Under the pieces are notes generated by a model that saw only the letters and a program-made list of their open reading frames with translations, did no database searches and was not told the DNA's origin. 64,000 bases of DNA from NCBI RefSeq assembly GCF_008919445.1, contig NZ_VSLG01000001.1:186001-250000 (forward strand), in the 5' to 3' direction. Shown in pieces: positions 31,921 to 40,413 of the stretch; position 1 is the stretch's first letter, and every line of letters begins with the position of its first letter. Origin of the DNA: Serinicoccus kebangsaanensis. GTDB taxonomy: Bacteria; Actinomycetota; Actinomycetes; Actinomycetales; Dermatophilaceae. A program made the position numbers and the translations under genes.

Positions 31921-33384
31921 TCACATGAGGGCGGCGGTCAGCCGGCAGACGTTGTCGAGGTAGCGCTGGTGCCACGGTCGCTGCGCCCACTCCTGCAGGG
32001 TCAGCACGCGGGAGGCCTCGCGGTAGACCTCGTCGTTGTCCTGCAGTTGCCTCACCATGTCCCCGCCGAAGGCCAGCAGCATGATCTCGTAGGTCAGCGC
32101 AAAGGAGCGGAAGTCCATGTTGCTGGAGCCGATGAGCGCCACCCGGTCGTCGACCGTGAGGTACTTGCCGTGCAGGACCGTCGGGGCGGGATAGCGGTGG
32201 ATGACGACGCCGGCCTCGAGCAGCACCTGGTAGTAGGAGCGCTGCGCGTGACCGACGAGGAACTGGTCCGCCTGCTCGCCGACGAAGAGCTCCACCCGCA
32301 CGCCGCGGTAGACCGCGCTCGTGATCGCCGCCAGCAGCGCCTCGTCCGGGACGAAGTAGGGGCTGGTGATGGCCACCCGCTCGCGGGCCATGTGGACCAG
32401 GGCCACGAATTGTCGCCAGTTGGGCTCGGTGGGGAAGCCGGGGCCTGAGGGCACCAGCTGCATGGCGTGCGCGGCGCCCCCGGGCACGAGGTCGGGCTGG
32501 TCGGGGAAGTAGCGCTCGTGGTTGAGGTTCTCGCCGGTCTCGGTGTACCAGTCGGTGACGAACACGGCGGAGACCTGGAGCACGATGTCGCCGCCGACCT
32601 GGACGGAGACGTCGCTCCAGGCCCGCCCCATACGGGCGTTCTTGATGCTCCCGTAGGCCGGGTCGATGAGGTTGTGCGAGCCCACGAAGGCGACCCGTCC
32701 GTCGACGACGAGCAGCTTGCGGTGGTTGCGCAGGTCCGGACGCTGCCACTGCCCGCGCAGCGGTCGCACCGGCATCATGTGGTGCCAGGTGATCCCCGCG
32801 GCGCTCATCCGGTCGCCCAGCTGCCGGCGGCCCGGGTACTTGCGGGAGCCGAGGTGGTCCAGCAGGAGCCGCACCTCGACCCCGCGCCCGGCGGCCCGTT
32901 CCAGGGCGGAGAAGAGGACGTCGGTGCTCTCGTCCCAGGCGACGATGTAGAACTCGACGAAGACGAAGTCCCGGGCCTGGTCCACCGCGGAGGCCATCGC
33001 CGCGAAGAAGTCGCCGGCGTCCGGGTAGACCCCCTCGCAGGAGCCGCTCACGCAGGACAGCCCGGTCAACCGGCGGTTCATCCGCACGATCGAGGCCAGG
33101 TCGTCCTCGGGCTGGATCTGCGGCAGGTCCGGCAGGGTGTCCGCGTGGTCCGCGATGAGCTGGTTGGCCTGGCGCTGGATCTCGTGCCGGCGGCCGGAGA
33201 CGAACTTGCTCCCGATGAGGAAGTACAGCGGGAACCCCACCAGCGGGACGAACAGGATGAGCAGGAGCCAGGCCGAGGACGCCCCGGGCCGCCGGTTCTC
33301 CGGCACGGTGCCGATGGCCCAGATCTTCAGGCCGTAGTCGAGCAGCAGCACGACCCCGTAGAAGGTCGCCGTGAGGGGGTGCAT
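31921..33384 (-). CDS. cls: Cardiolipin synthase (phospholipase D family)
   Basis: A 487-residue membrane enzyme that condenses two phosphatidylglycerols, or phosphatidylglycerol with a second lipid, to cardiolipin. Two N-terminal membrane helices (about 5-25 and 35-60) precede two phospholipase-D HKD motifs: HRKLLVVDGRVAFVGSHN and HGKYLTVDDRVALIGSSN. ATG 33384 is chosen over longer frames because TAGACT (complement of 33392-33397) lies seven bases before it. It lies 10 bp downstream of the yihY stop, and that -10 box overlaps the yihY stop codon. Confidence 0.92.
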   Translation of the reverse strand: MHPLTATFYGVVLLLDYGLKIWAIGTVPENRRPGASSAWLLLILFVPLVGFPLYFLIGSKFVSGRRHEIQRQANQLIADHADTLPDLPQIQPEDDLASIVRMNRRLTGLSCVSGSCEGVYPDAGDFFAAMASAVDQARDFVFVEFYIVAWDESTDVLFSALERAAGRGVEVRLLLDHLGSRKYPGRRQLGDRMSAAGITWHHMMPVRPLRGQWQRPDLRNHRKLLVVDGRVAFVGSHNLIDPAYGSIKNARMGRAWSDVSVQVGGDIVLQVSAVFVTDWYTETGENLNHERYFPDQPDLVPGGAAHAMQLVPSGPGFPTEPNWRQFVALVHMARERVAITSPYFVPDEALLAAITSAVYRGVRVELFVGEQADQFLVGHAQRSYYQVLLEAGVVIHRYPAPTVLHGKYLTVDDRVALIGSSNMDFRSFALTYEIMLLAFGGDMVRQLQDNDEVYREASRVLTLQEWAQRPWHQRYLDNVCRLTAALM

Positions 33385-33394
33385 CTCCCGGAGT

Positions 33395-34483
33395 CTAGGT
33401 GTCCGAGGCGGCCGGGCCCGGCTCGGTGCGCGCAGCGGGGGAGGAGCCTTCCACGGGCGCACCGTCCCTGGTGACCTCGTGCGGGATGAGGGTCCCGGTC
33501 ACCTCGTGGTGCGGCCACTCCAGCGTGTGCGGCGCCGTCTGGGTCACGTAGTTGGGGGTCTCCCGGTCGTGCACCTCCTTCGGCACGACAGGCAGGTTGG
33601 TGTGCGGCGGGTTCGCGGTCCAGGCGGCGGTGAACAGGCACCACCGGATCCCCAGGTTCAGCCAGATGATCAACGTGGCCAGCACCGCGAACGAGGCGAC
33701 GATGGGGTTGTCCCACCGCCCGATGAGACTGGTGCCGACCAGGCGCAGCACGCCCCAGCCGGCCGCCCCCAGCAGCGCGCCCTGCCACCAGTCGGGGTGC
33801 GGCATACGCACCTTGGCGGCCACCCGGAACAGGACGTAGAAGACGACCGCGTCGACCACGAAGGCGGCGAGCACGGCCGCCGTGCGCAGCAGGAAGCGGG
33901 TCGTGTCGCCGCTGGCACCGACGGCGTCCAGCGCCACCTGCGCGGCGCCGGTGGACGCACTGAGCAGCACCGAGGACAGCAGCACCGCCGTGGCCAGCAT
34001 GAGCACCCCCGCGGCGTCCCACAGCTTGCCGCGGACCGGACGCATGGGTGCACCCGTGAGACCGAACATCGACCGGATGCTGTTGCGCAGCCCGGTGAGG
34101 ACGTTGGTCGCGGTCCACACCAGGATCGGGACCGAGATGATGGTCGCCAGGGTCAGGGACCGCTCCAGCACGAGCCGGTCCGGCTCGATGATCCCCCCGT
34201 TGGACCCGTCGTCGACCAGCCCGGGGAAGGCCGTGTTGATCGCGCCGATGACCGCGTCGAAGAGCTCGGGCTGACGGCCCAGGGTGCTCCGGAAGACGTT
34301 GACCAGGATCGTCATCCCGGCGGTGAGCGAGACCAGGGCCGAGATCGTCACCCCGCCGGCGGACAGGTTCCCGCGGACCAGCAGGTAGCGGACGAAGGCG
34401 CGCACGACCCGGGAGGTGTCGACCCGGTGGACGGCGCGCCAGAAGACGTTGCGCTCCACCCCGTCGTCGGTGTCGACGGCCAT
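33395..34483 (-). CDS. YihY/BrkB family inner-membrane protein
   Basis: A 362-residue protein with about six membrane helices of the YihY/UPF0761 family (formerly called BrkB, wrongly linked to RNase BN). Typical segments include LSAGGVTISALVSLTAGMTI, VPILVWTATNVLTGLRNSIR and WWQGALLGAAGWGVLRL. A hydrophilic tail of about 70 residues follows the last helix. GGGAGGT stands about eight bases before ATG 34483. Function in bacteria is not established. Confidence 0.85.
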   Translation of the reverse strand: MAVDTDDGVERNVFWRAVHRVDTSRVVRAFVRYLLVRGNLSAGGVTISALVSLTAGMTILVNVFRSTLGRQPELFDAVIGAINTAFPGLVDDGSNGGIIEPDRLVLERSLTLATIISVPILVWTATNVLTGLRNSIRSMFGLTGAPMRPVRGKLWDAAGVLMLATAVLLSSVLLSASTGAAQVALDAVGASGDTTRFLLRTAAVLAAFVVDAVVFYVLFRVAAKVRMPHPDWWQGALLGAAGWGVLRLVGTSLIGRWDNPIVASFAVLATLIIWLNLGIRWCLFTAAWTANPPHTNLPVVPKEVHDRETPNYVTQTAPHTLEWPHHEVTGTLIPHEVTRDGAPVEGSSPAARTEPGPAASDT

Positions 34484-34601
34484 CGCACCACCTCCCGCTC
34501 ACGTCTGCGAGGACAAGGTATCCCGACCCCGGTCCGGCGCGCGCAGCCTCGGGTCCCCACCGCGGTGGACATCGGTGACCGTCCTGGGGTCGAATGCACC
34601 C

Positions 34602-35006
34602 ATGGACGGCGACCACGACCCCGCCACGGCGGGCGTCCCGTGCCGGCGCATCCCGGACGGCGCGCTCGAGCCCGCGGACCCGACGCCCGGGATGAGCCGG
34701 CGGATGGCCGAGCACTCCGACGGCATGTGGACCGGCACCGTGGACACCGAGCCGGGAGCGGTCACCGCCTGGCACCACCACGGCGAGCACGAGACGACCC
34801 TCTACATCGTGTCGGGGACGTTCCGGCTGGAGTCCGGGCCCGGGGGAGCGGACGTGATCGAGGCCCGGGCGGGCGACTTCATCCGGGTCCCGGCCGGCGC
34901 GATCCACCGGGAGTCGAACCCCGGGGACGAGGCGTCCCGGGCGGTGGTCGTGCGCTGCGGCTCCGGCGCGCCGACCGTCAACGTGCCCGGTCCGGCGGGG
35001 GAGTAG
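34602..35006 (+). CDS. Cupin-domain protein
   Basis: A 134-residue single-domain cupin. The metal-binding motif 1 reads WHHHGEHETTLYIVSGTFRLESG (His, His, Glu) and motif 2 reads GDFIRVPAGAIHRESNP (His), so the fold and probably a metal site are intact. The family covers enzymes and small-molecule sensors, so the role is open. ATG 34602 is the only start that fits. The last 29 bp overlap the end of the convergent gene. Confidence 0.8.
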   Translation: MDGDHDPATAGVPCRRIPDGALEPADPTPGMSRRMAEHSDGMWTGTVDTEPGAVTAWHHHGEHETTLYIVSGTFRLESGPGGADVIEARAGDFIRVPAGAIHRESNPGDEASRAVVVRCGSGAPTVNVPGPAGE

Positions 35007-35928
35007 GGGAGTCCTGCAGGGGCACGGCATACCCCCTGCCGGTGGTGCACAGCAGCCGGAACCCGCACGCCTGCAGCCGCTGCGCGTAGCGCTGCCCCTC
35101 CAGCGCGGCTTGGGGATCCGCCACGTCCTGCACCGTGGCGTAGTCGAGCAGCCGGTCCACGCCACCACGCTGCAGCCAGTCGGCTGCGGCGCCCAGCAGC
35201 CGTCCCACGGACCCGGCACCCAGCTCGCCTGCGGCCCCGTGCAGGTTGCCCACGTCGGCCCAGGAGGCAGCGGTCCGGCTGCGGACCAGACCGGCGTCGC
35301 ACACCTCGACCCAGCCGACCGGCACGCCGTCGGCGCCCACCACGTCCAGCCGGGTCCCCAGCCGGCCCACGGACCGCTGGGCGCGGTCCCCGGCCTGGAG
35401 GTGCCCGACGAGGTCGGCGCAGTCGGCGGTCAGCACCTGCTCCCGGCGCAGGGGGTCGGTCGCCCCGGCCTCGTCCCACAGGTCGACCAGGTGCGGCCAG
35501 GTGTCGGGTATGACGTAGCACCCGGGAGCGGGCAGCGCCGGGTCGAGCAGCAGGCGCGGTGCGCTCCACGACCGGGCCCACCGGCGGATGCCGGCGATGA
35601 GCGCCCGCCCGGCGTCGGCGCGGCCCGGCTCGCAGACCAGCCAGCGCACGATCGCCGAGTCCCGGTAGTCGTGCCCGACCTCCTCGTCCGGTGCGCAGCG
35701 GTGCACCAGGGCGGCGGCGAGGAGCCGCTGGCCCGACTCGACCACCAGGGTGCGCCGCTCCACGACCCAGGGATCGACGACGACCTCGTCGGGCTCCCGC
35801 TCCAGCTGGGACAGGACGGCGTTGGTGGACAGGGTGATCCCGGGGATCACCGCGGCGACGTGACGGTTCACGAGCGCGGTGAGCTGGTCACGGTGATGAC
35901 GGGACAGGACGGAGACGGTGTGGTCCAT
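34978..35928 (-). CDS. GNAT-like acetyltransferase domain protein, unknown role
   Basis: A 316-residue protein I recognise only loosely. Its layout suggests two GNAT-like halves: the first has VVESGQRLLAAALVHR and WLVCEPGRADAGRALIAGIRRWA (compare the acetyl-CoA loop region), and the second has GWVEVCDAGLVRSRTAASWADVGNLH and GAGSVGRLLGAAADWLQ. The classical Q/RxxGxG/A motif is weak, so activity is uncertain. ATG 35928 has GGAGG 11 bases ahead. The 3' end overlaps the cupin gene. Confidence 0.6.
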   Translation of the reverse strand: MDHTVSVLSRHHRDQLTALVNRHVAAVIPGITLSTNAVLSQLEREPDEVVVDPWVVERRTLVVESGQRLLAAALVHRCAPDEEVGHDYRDSAIVRWLVCEPGRADAGRALIAGIRRWARSWSAPRLLLDPALPAPGCYVIPDTWPHLVDLWDEAGATDPLRREQVLTADCADLVGHLQAGDRAQRSVGRLGTRLDVVGADGVPVGWVEVCDAGLVRSRTAASWADVGNLHGAAGELGAGSVGRLLGAAADWLQRGGVDRLLDYATVQDVADPQAALEGQRYAQRLQACGFRLLCTTGRGYAVPLQDSPTPPPDRAR

Positions 35929-36238
35929 GCGCGGGCCTCCAGGCAGGGTGCGCGCCGTCGAGGCGCGCGTCGTGGGATGGAGCCGCTACCCGTGCGGTAT
36001 GTCCGCCAGCCTAGCGGCCCACGGTGCGCCGCACGGTCCGCCACGAGGTCCCGGCCCGTACCCCGCGCGCCTGGGCACCGTTGTGCACCGGACACACCGT
36101 CGTCGACCCTGCCTCCGGTGCATACTCGTGCCCAGGTAGGACGCACCTGTGGATATCGCCGATAAGCTACATTATGTCATGTTGTCGGGATGGCGCCGCG
36201 CGAGACCACTTCCCCATCAGGACGGACAAGGAGCCGGT
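35929..36238. other. Intergenic region upstream of the broken NAD(P)-binding gene
   Basis: No gene was found in these 310 bp. A perfect 7-bp stem with 5-base loop lies at 35950-35968. Near 36150-36180 the sequence becomes AT-rich and includes the palindrome ACATTATGT (36169-36177), with TACATT (36168-36173) as a possible -10 box. AAGGAG at 36227-36232 is a strong ribosome binding site for the ATG at 36239. Confidence 0.5.
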
Positions 36239-36971
36239 ATGCACCTCGCCGTGTTCGGCAGCAGCGGTCCGACCGGGCTCCGGGTCGTCCGGCAGGCGCT
36301 GGGTTCGGGGCACCGGGTCACGGCGGTCACCCGGAGGCCGGATCGCTACCCGCTGGAGGCTGCGGACCTGCAACGTGGTCGGCGCCGATGTCACCGACCC
36401 CGGCGCCGTGTTCGCGGCGGTCGTCGGCACGGACGCCGTGATCTCGACCTACGGCGTCCCCTACACCCGGCGTCGGGTCACGGTCTACTCGACCGGCATC
36501 GCCGGGATCATCGAGGCCATGACGGAGCACGGTGTGGACCGCCTGGTCTGCGTGAGCAGCACCACGGTCGCGGAGCAGCCGGCGCCGGGCGAGACGCTCG
36601 CGTGGCGCCGGGTCGTCGAGCCGTTGCTGCGTCACGTCCTGGGGCGCACCCTCTACGACGACATGTCGAGGATGGAGGATCTGGTCCGCGCCAGCGACCT
36701 CACCTGGACCATCGTCCGCCCGGCCGGCCTCTTCGACGCCGACGCACCCGGCGCCTACGACATGGCACCCCCTCGCCTCCAGGGTCGCTTCACCTCCCGC
36801 GCGGATCTCGCCGACGCCCTGCTGGCCGAGGCGACGAGCCCACGGCATCCCCGCTCCACGGTCGATGTCGTCAGCCGCACCGCGCCACCGCCACCGCTGA
36901 CCTTCCTGCGCGAGGTCACGAAGATCGGGACCCGGGACGGCTTCCGCCCGCCCGGACCGGACCAGCAGTGA
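36239..36971 (+). pseudogene. Frameshifted NAD(P)H-binding (NmrA-like) oxidoreductase
   Basis: A Rossmann-fold protein whose frame changes near 36370. From ATG 36239 the first part reads MHLAVFGSSGPTGLRVVRQA, with the glycine-rich nucleotide loop, up to LEAADLQ. The family sequence then continues one base later as NVVGADVTDPGAVFAAVVG and runs to TGA 36969-36971, with VCVSSTTVAEQ and IVRPAGLF further on. One extra base at about 36367-36372 explains it. The AAGGAG site and codon use look normal, so the loss is recent, or it is a sequencing error. About 240 residues would be encoded if repaired. Confidence 0.8.
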
Positions 36972-36972
36972 C

Positions 36973-37857
36973 TCACTCCCCCTCCCGGTCCACCAGCCAG
37001 GCCGCGTCCACCGGGCGCAGCCCGCGCGCGACCTCCAGGGCCTGCTGCTCGGTCCACCCGGACCCGCGCCCGGAGTCGGTGCGGTCGCTGAGCCGGGCGT
37101 GGCTGGTCCCGAGATCACGGAAGACGATCCAGTGGTCGCCGTCGGCCTGCCGGTATGCACTGATCCCGTCGCCCAGCTCGACGCAGGGCCGCAGGTCGGT
37201 CCGCTCGCACCCGCCTCCCCCGAGCCTGATGTCCACCGCCAGGTAGTCAGCCTCCGGTGGCTCCCCCCGGGCCAGCCGGTAGGCCACGGTCCGGCCGGAG
37301 TAGGTGGTCACCGTGTCCACCCGCAGGTCGTCCCGGTCGGTGGGCGCGACCAGGTCCACCCCGACCGTCTCCAGCTCGGCGATCTCCGCGCCTCGCTCGC
37401 GCCGCTCCAGCACCAGCCAGGTCCCCGCCGCCAGCGCCGCGGCGCACACCAGGGCCGCCACCCCGGGTAGCCACGGACGCCTCGTCTGCTCCTCGGCCGT
37501 CGTCGCGGGAGCCGGTCGGACCGCCGACAGACCGGCGACCACGGGCGCGGCCACGGCGAGCACCAGCGCCACGGTCTCGTCGAGGGAGGCCACCAGCACC
37601 GCCGTCACCAGCAGCAGGAGCGTCACCGGCAGCCACCACCACCGCATCCACCGCGCCGCCAGGACCGCGGCCGCGACGGCCGCCAGCACCGCACCGAGCA
37701 GCGCTCCCCCGAAGGGATAGTTCAGGCACTCCAGCCCGCCCTCGCACGGGATGAGCAGGCCGACCGCGAACCCGGCGACCCCCAGCCCGAGCACCAGGGC
37801 GAACCACAGCAGCAGCGCCCTGACCAGCGGCGCGGCGCGGGCCGCTAGGCCGGCCAC
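36973..37857 (-). CDS. Hypothetical multi-helix membrane protein
   Basis: A 294-residue protein I do not recognise. Residues about 8-160 contain four to five hydrophobic helices, with a CEGGLECLNYPFGG loop between the first two, and a further helix lies near 125-145. The C-terminal half is soluble and contains two cysteines (GGGGCERTDLRPCVELGDG) that could form a disulphide outside the cell. Start set at GTG 37857 (VAGLAARAAP). Its stop codon lies 1 bp from that of the broken oxidoreductase. Confidence 0.6.
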   Translation of the reverse strand: MAGLAARAAPLVRALLLWFALVLGLGVAGFAVGLLIPCEGGLECLNYPFGGALLGAVLAAVAAAVLAARWMRWWWLPVTLLLLVTAVLVASLDETVALVLAVAAPVVAGLSAVRPAPATTAEEQTRRPWLPGVAALVCAAALAAGTWLVLERRERGAEIAELETVGVDLVAPTDRDDLRVDTVTTYSGRTVAYRLARGEPPEADYLAVDIRLGGGGCERTDLRPCVELGDGISAYRQADGDHWIVFRDLGTSHARLSDRTDSGRGSGWTEQQALEVARGLRPVDAAWLVDREGE

Positions 37858-37883
37858 CGTGCACCCCTCGGGCGCATCCGGGC

Positions 37884-38585
37884 TCAGCCCGCGGCGGCGG
37901 CCAGGACCTGCGCCAGGTCCTCGGGCCGCGACCACATCGGCCAGTGGCCGGTCGGCAGGTCGACGTAGCCCAGCGCCCGGTAGTCCGGCAGCGCCCTGAG
38001 GAACGGCACCCCCTGCTCGGCGTAGCTGCGGAAGTCCTCGCTCGGGAACGAGCTGCAGATCACCGTCGCGGGCACGTCGTGCCGCGCGTCGTTGGTGAGC
38101 CGGACGGGCGTGCTGACGACGCGTCCCGGCGTCGGCACCGCGCGCGAGCGGAAGGTGGCCAACTGGTCCTCGGTGAGGTCCCGCATCGCGCCCTCGGCGA
38201 GCTCGTCCTCGTAGCGGTCCTCCAGCAGCAGCACCTCCCCGGCGAAGTCGGCATCCATGGCCGCCCCGTCGGCGCTCGGGGCCGTGTCCACCCACACCAT
38301 GTGGTCCACCAGCTCGGGTCGCTGGTCGATGACGAGCGTCCCCGGGATGGCGGCACCGCTGTGCACCGCCAGCACCCGCCGGTCCGCCGCCGGGTCCAGC
38401 GCCGCGACGATCGAGTCCGCCTGGTCCTGCGGTGTGACCACGGCACGGTTCGGGTCCTCGACCCCCTGGCCGGGCAGGGTGAGCGCGTCCACGGCATACC
38501 CCTGCCCGGACAGCGACCGGGCGACCGCCTCCCACGCCCACTCCCCCAGCCAGAACCCCGGCACCAGCACGATCTGTGTCGTCAT
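37884..38585 (-). CDS. Alpha/beta hydrolase
   Basis: A 233-residue alpha/beta-hydrolase-fold protein. The oxyanion segment VLVPGFWLGEWAWE is at the N-terminus, the nucleophile elbow reads LAVHSGAAIPG (Ser at about 97) and LPTGHWPMWSRPEDL near the C-terminus carries the catalytic His. Small proteins of this sort act on esters, but the substrate cannot be predicted. ATG 38585 is the only start that gives the complete first strand. It is divergent from the TOPRIM-like gene. Confidence 0.82.
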   Translation of the reverse strand: MTTQIVLVPGFWLGEWAWEAVARSLSGQGYAVDALTLPGQGVEDPNRAVVTPQDQADSIVAALDPAADRRVLAVHSGAAIPGTLVIDQRPELVDHMVWVDTAPSADGAAMDADFAGEVLLLEDRYEDELAEGAMRDLTEDQLATFRSRAVPTPGRVVSTPVRLTNDARHDVPATVICSSFPSEDFRSYAEQGVPFLRALPDYRALGYVDLPTGHWPMWSRPEDLAQVLAAAAG

Positions 38586-38660
38586 GCACCCATCCTGGCA
38601 CCTCCCCCGGACAGTCCGCGTCCGCACGCACCACCGGGCCGCTGCTGCTAGAAACGACCT

Positions 38661-39191
38661 GTGCAGGCGGGACAGAGGGTCCTCCTCGTCGAGGGCCGCA
38701 GCGACGCGGCAGCCCTGCGCGCGGCCGCGGTCACCACGGGCACCGACCTCTCCGGGACCACGATCCTGGTCCTCGACGGCGCGACCAACGTCGCCCGTGC
38801 CGCCGCGACCATCCCGTCCTCGGCCCCCGTCGGTGCACTGGTGGACGTCGCCGAGCAGCCGATGGTGCGCCGCAGACTGACCGAGACCGGGCGCCCCGAG
38901 GCACCGTTGTTCGTCTGTGTCGACGACCTGGAGGACGAGCTGATCCGAGCGCTCGGCGCGGAGCAGGCCCTCGCCGTGGTGACCCAGGAGGAGGACCTGC
39001 GCGCGTTCCGCTCGCTGCAGCACCAGGCCGCCTGGCGCGACGAGCCGGTCGAGCGCCAGCTGCGCCGGTTCCTCGGGTCGGGCTCGGGCCGCAAGTCGAG
39101 GTATGCCGCCAGCCTCGCCGCGGCCACCCCGGTGGACCGGACGGCCGGACCGCTCCTCGCCGCGCTGCGGTGGTCGGTCAGCGGGCCATGA
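38661..39191 (+). CDS. TOPRIM-domain-like protein (OLD-type), unknown function
   Basis: A 176-residue protein resembling the TOPRIM nuclease domain of OLD-family proteins. The conserved Glu is in VLLVEGRSDAAALR (about 8-21), followed by ILVLDGATNV and ALVDVAEQP, and CVDDLEDELIRALG (about 93-106) matches the later part of such domains. No ATPase domain is attached. GTG 38661 follows TAGAAA (38649-38654) by six bases, consistent with a leaderless start. DNA or RNA cleavage is possible but unproven. Confidence 0.6.
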   Translation: MQAGQRVLLVEGRSDAAALRAAAVTTGTDLSGTTILVLDGATNVARAAATIPSSAPVGALVDVAEQPMVRRRLTETGRPEAPLFVCVDDLEDELIRALGAEQALAVVTQEEDLRAFRSLQHQAAWRDEPVERQLRRFLGSGSGRKSRYAASLAAATPVDRTAGPLLAALRWSVSGP

Positions 39192-39218
39192 CCCCTCGGC
39201 CCCCGACGCGCGGGGCTG

Positions 39219-39806
39219 TCAGGAGGTCGCCGCCGCCGCGAAGTCGTCCGCGAAGGTCACGAGGAGCTCCAACGTCCCGGCATCGGCGTTCATCGTGATG
39301 ACCCCGTCCTCCGTGCGCTGGTAGCAGACTGCCGACGTGCCGCCCGGGTTGAGCCCGCAGCTGCCTGCGCCCGCCTCGGTGTTGTCCGTCTCGATCTCGG
39401 AGACGAGGTCCTCGTAGGGCGAGGACAGCGTCTGGGTGTCGACGGAGACGTACTCCCCCGACTCCAGGTCGTAGATGATCGCCGGGCCGCTGTCGTCGGC
39501 GAGCGTGAACTCCCCCACGGTCTGCGGGGGTGAGTCCATGACGCCCGCCGGAAGGGTGTCCACGGTCCCGCCCGCGTCCGCGTCCTCCTCGGTCGGCTCC
39601 TCCGTCGTCTCCGACGCGGTGGTCTCCTCGACCGGTTCCTCCGAGGTCTGCTCCTCGGTGGCCTCCTCGTCCATGGCGCCGGTGTCGGCGGCGGAGGTGT
39701 CCTCGGACGGGCTGGCGGCCTCCTGGCCGTCGTCCGCGCCTCCGCAGGCGGACAAGGTGAGCGCCAGGGCGACGGCGGCGGTCAGGCGTGCTCGGGTCGA
39801 GCGCAT
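39219..39806 (-). CDS. Secreted lipoprotein with acidic Glu/Thr-rich linker
   Basis: A 195-residue predicted lipoprotein. The signal peptide MRSTRARLTAAVALALTLSACG ends in a lipobox LSAC with the modified Cys near residue 21. A low-complexity stretch rich in Glu, Thr, Ser and Asp spans about 25-75, typical of a cell-wall spacer. The C-terminal domain (about 85-195) has two cysteines (GSCGLNPGGTSAVCYQ) and is not a family I know. GGAGGAA lies about six bases ahead of ATG 39806. Confidence 0.75.
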   Translation of the reverse strand: MRSTRARLTAAVALALTLSACGGADDGQEAASPSEDTSAADTGAMDEEATEEQTSEEPVEETTASETTEEPTEEDADAGGTVDTLPAGVMDSPPQTVGEFTLADDSGPAIIYDLESGEYVSVDTQTLSSPYEDLVSEIETDNTEAGAGSCGLNPGGTSAVCYQRTEDGVITMNADAGTLELLVTFADDFAAAATS

Positions 39807-39920
39807 GTGAGTTCCTCCCCAAGGATGTCGTCGCGCGAGGCCGCGCAACCCCGCCCACGATAGGGGCGTGACCCGGCCGCTGCCAGTGCGACGCGCCCGC
39901 CCGCTCACTACGCTCGGTGC

Positions 39921-40316
39921 ATGGCGACCATCTTCACCAAGATCATCGAGGGCGAGATCCCGGGCCACATCGTGTGGAGCGACGAGATCTGCAGCGCCTT
40001 CCTCGACATCGAGCCCCTCACCCCGGGACATGTCCTGGTCGTCCCTCGGGAGGAGATCGACCACTGGCTGGACCTCTCCCCCGAGACGTTGGGTCACCTC
40101 ATGCAGGTCGCCGCGACGATCGGCGCGGCGCAGCAGCAGGTGTATGCCGCGGAGCGGGTCGGGGTGATCGTGCAGGGCTTCGAGGTGCCGCACGCGCACA
40201 TCCACGTCTTCCCCACCTCCGACCCTGCGGACTTCGACCTCACCCGGAAGGGTCCGCGCGACCCCGATGACCTGGCCGCGGACGCCTCGTCGCTCCGCGA
40301 GGCCCTCAGCGGCTGA
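39921..40316 (+). CDS. HIT-family nucleotide hydrolase
   Basis: A 131-residue histidine-triad protein. The catalytic motif HAHIHVFP places His at residues 91, 93 and 95, and the N-terminal FTKIIEGEIPGHIVWSDE is typical. Such enzymes release AMP from adenosine phosphoramidates and related nucleotides. ATG 39921 follows TACGCT (39909-39914) by six bases, so its mRNA is probably leaderless. Confidence 0.93.
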   Translation: MATIFTKIIEGEIPGHIVWSDEICSAFLDIEPLTPGHVLVVPREEIDHWLDLSPETLGHLMQVAATIGAAQQQVYAAERVGVIVQGFEVPHAHIHVFPTSDPADFDLTRKGPRDPDDLAADASSLREALSG

Positions 40317-40413
40317 GACCGGGCCGTATCTGGAGCACCCCGGCCCTCCTCCTGTCAGCGGACCGGCCTGGGTCCGGTGCGAGCAGGACGCGTCAGGACG
40401 CGAAGGAGCAGTC

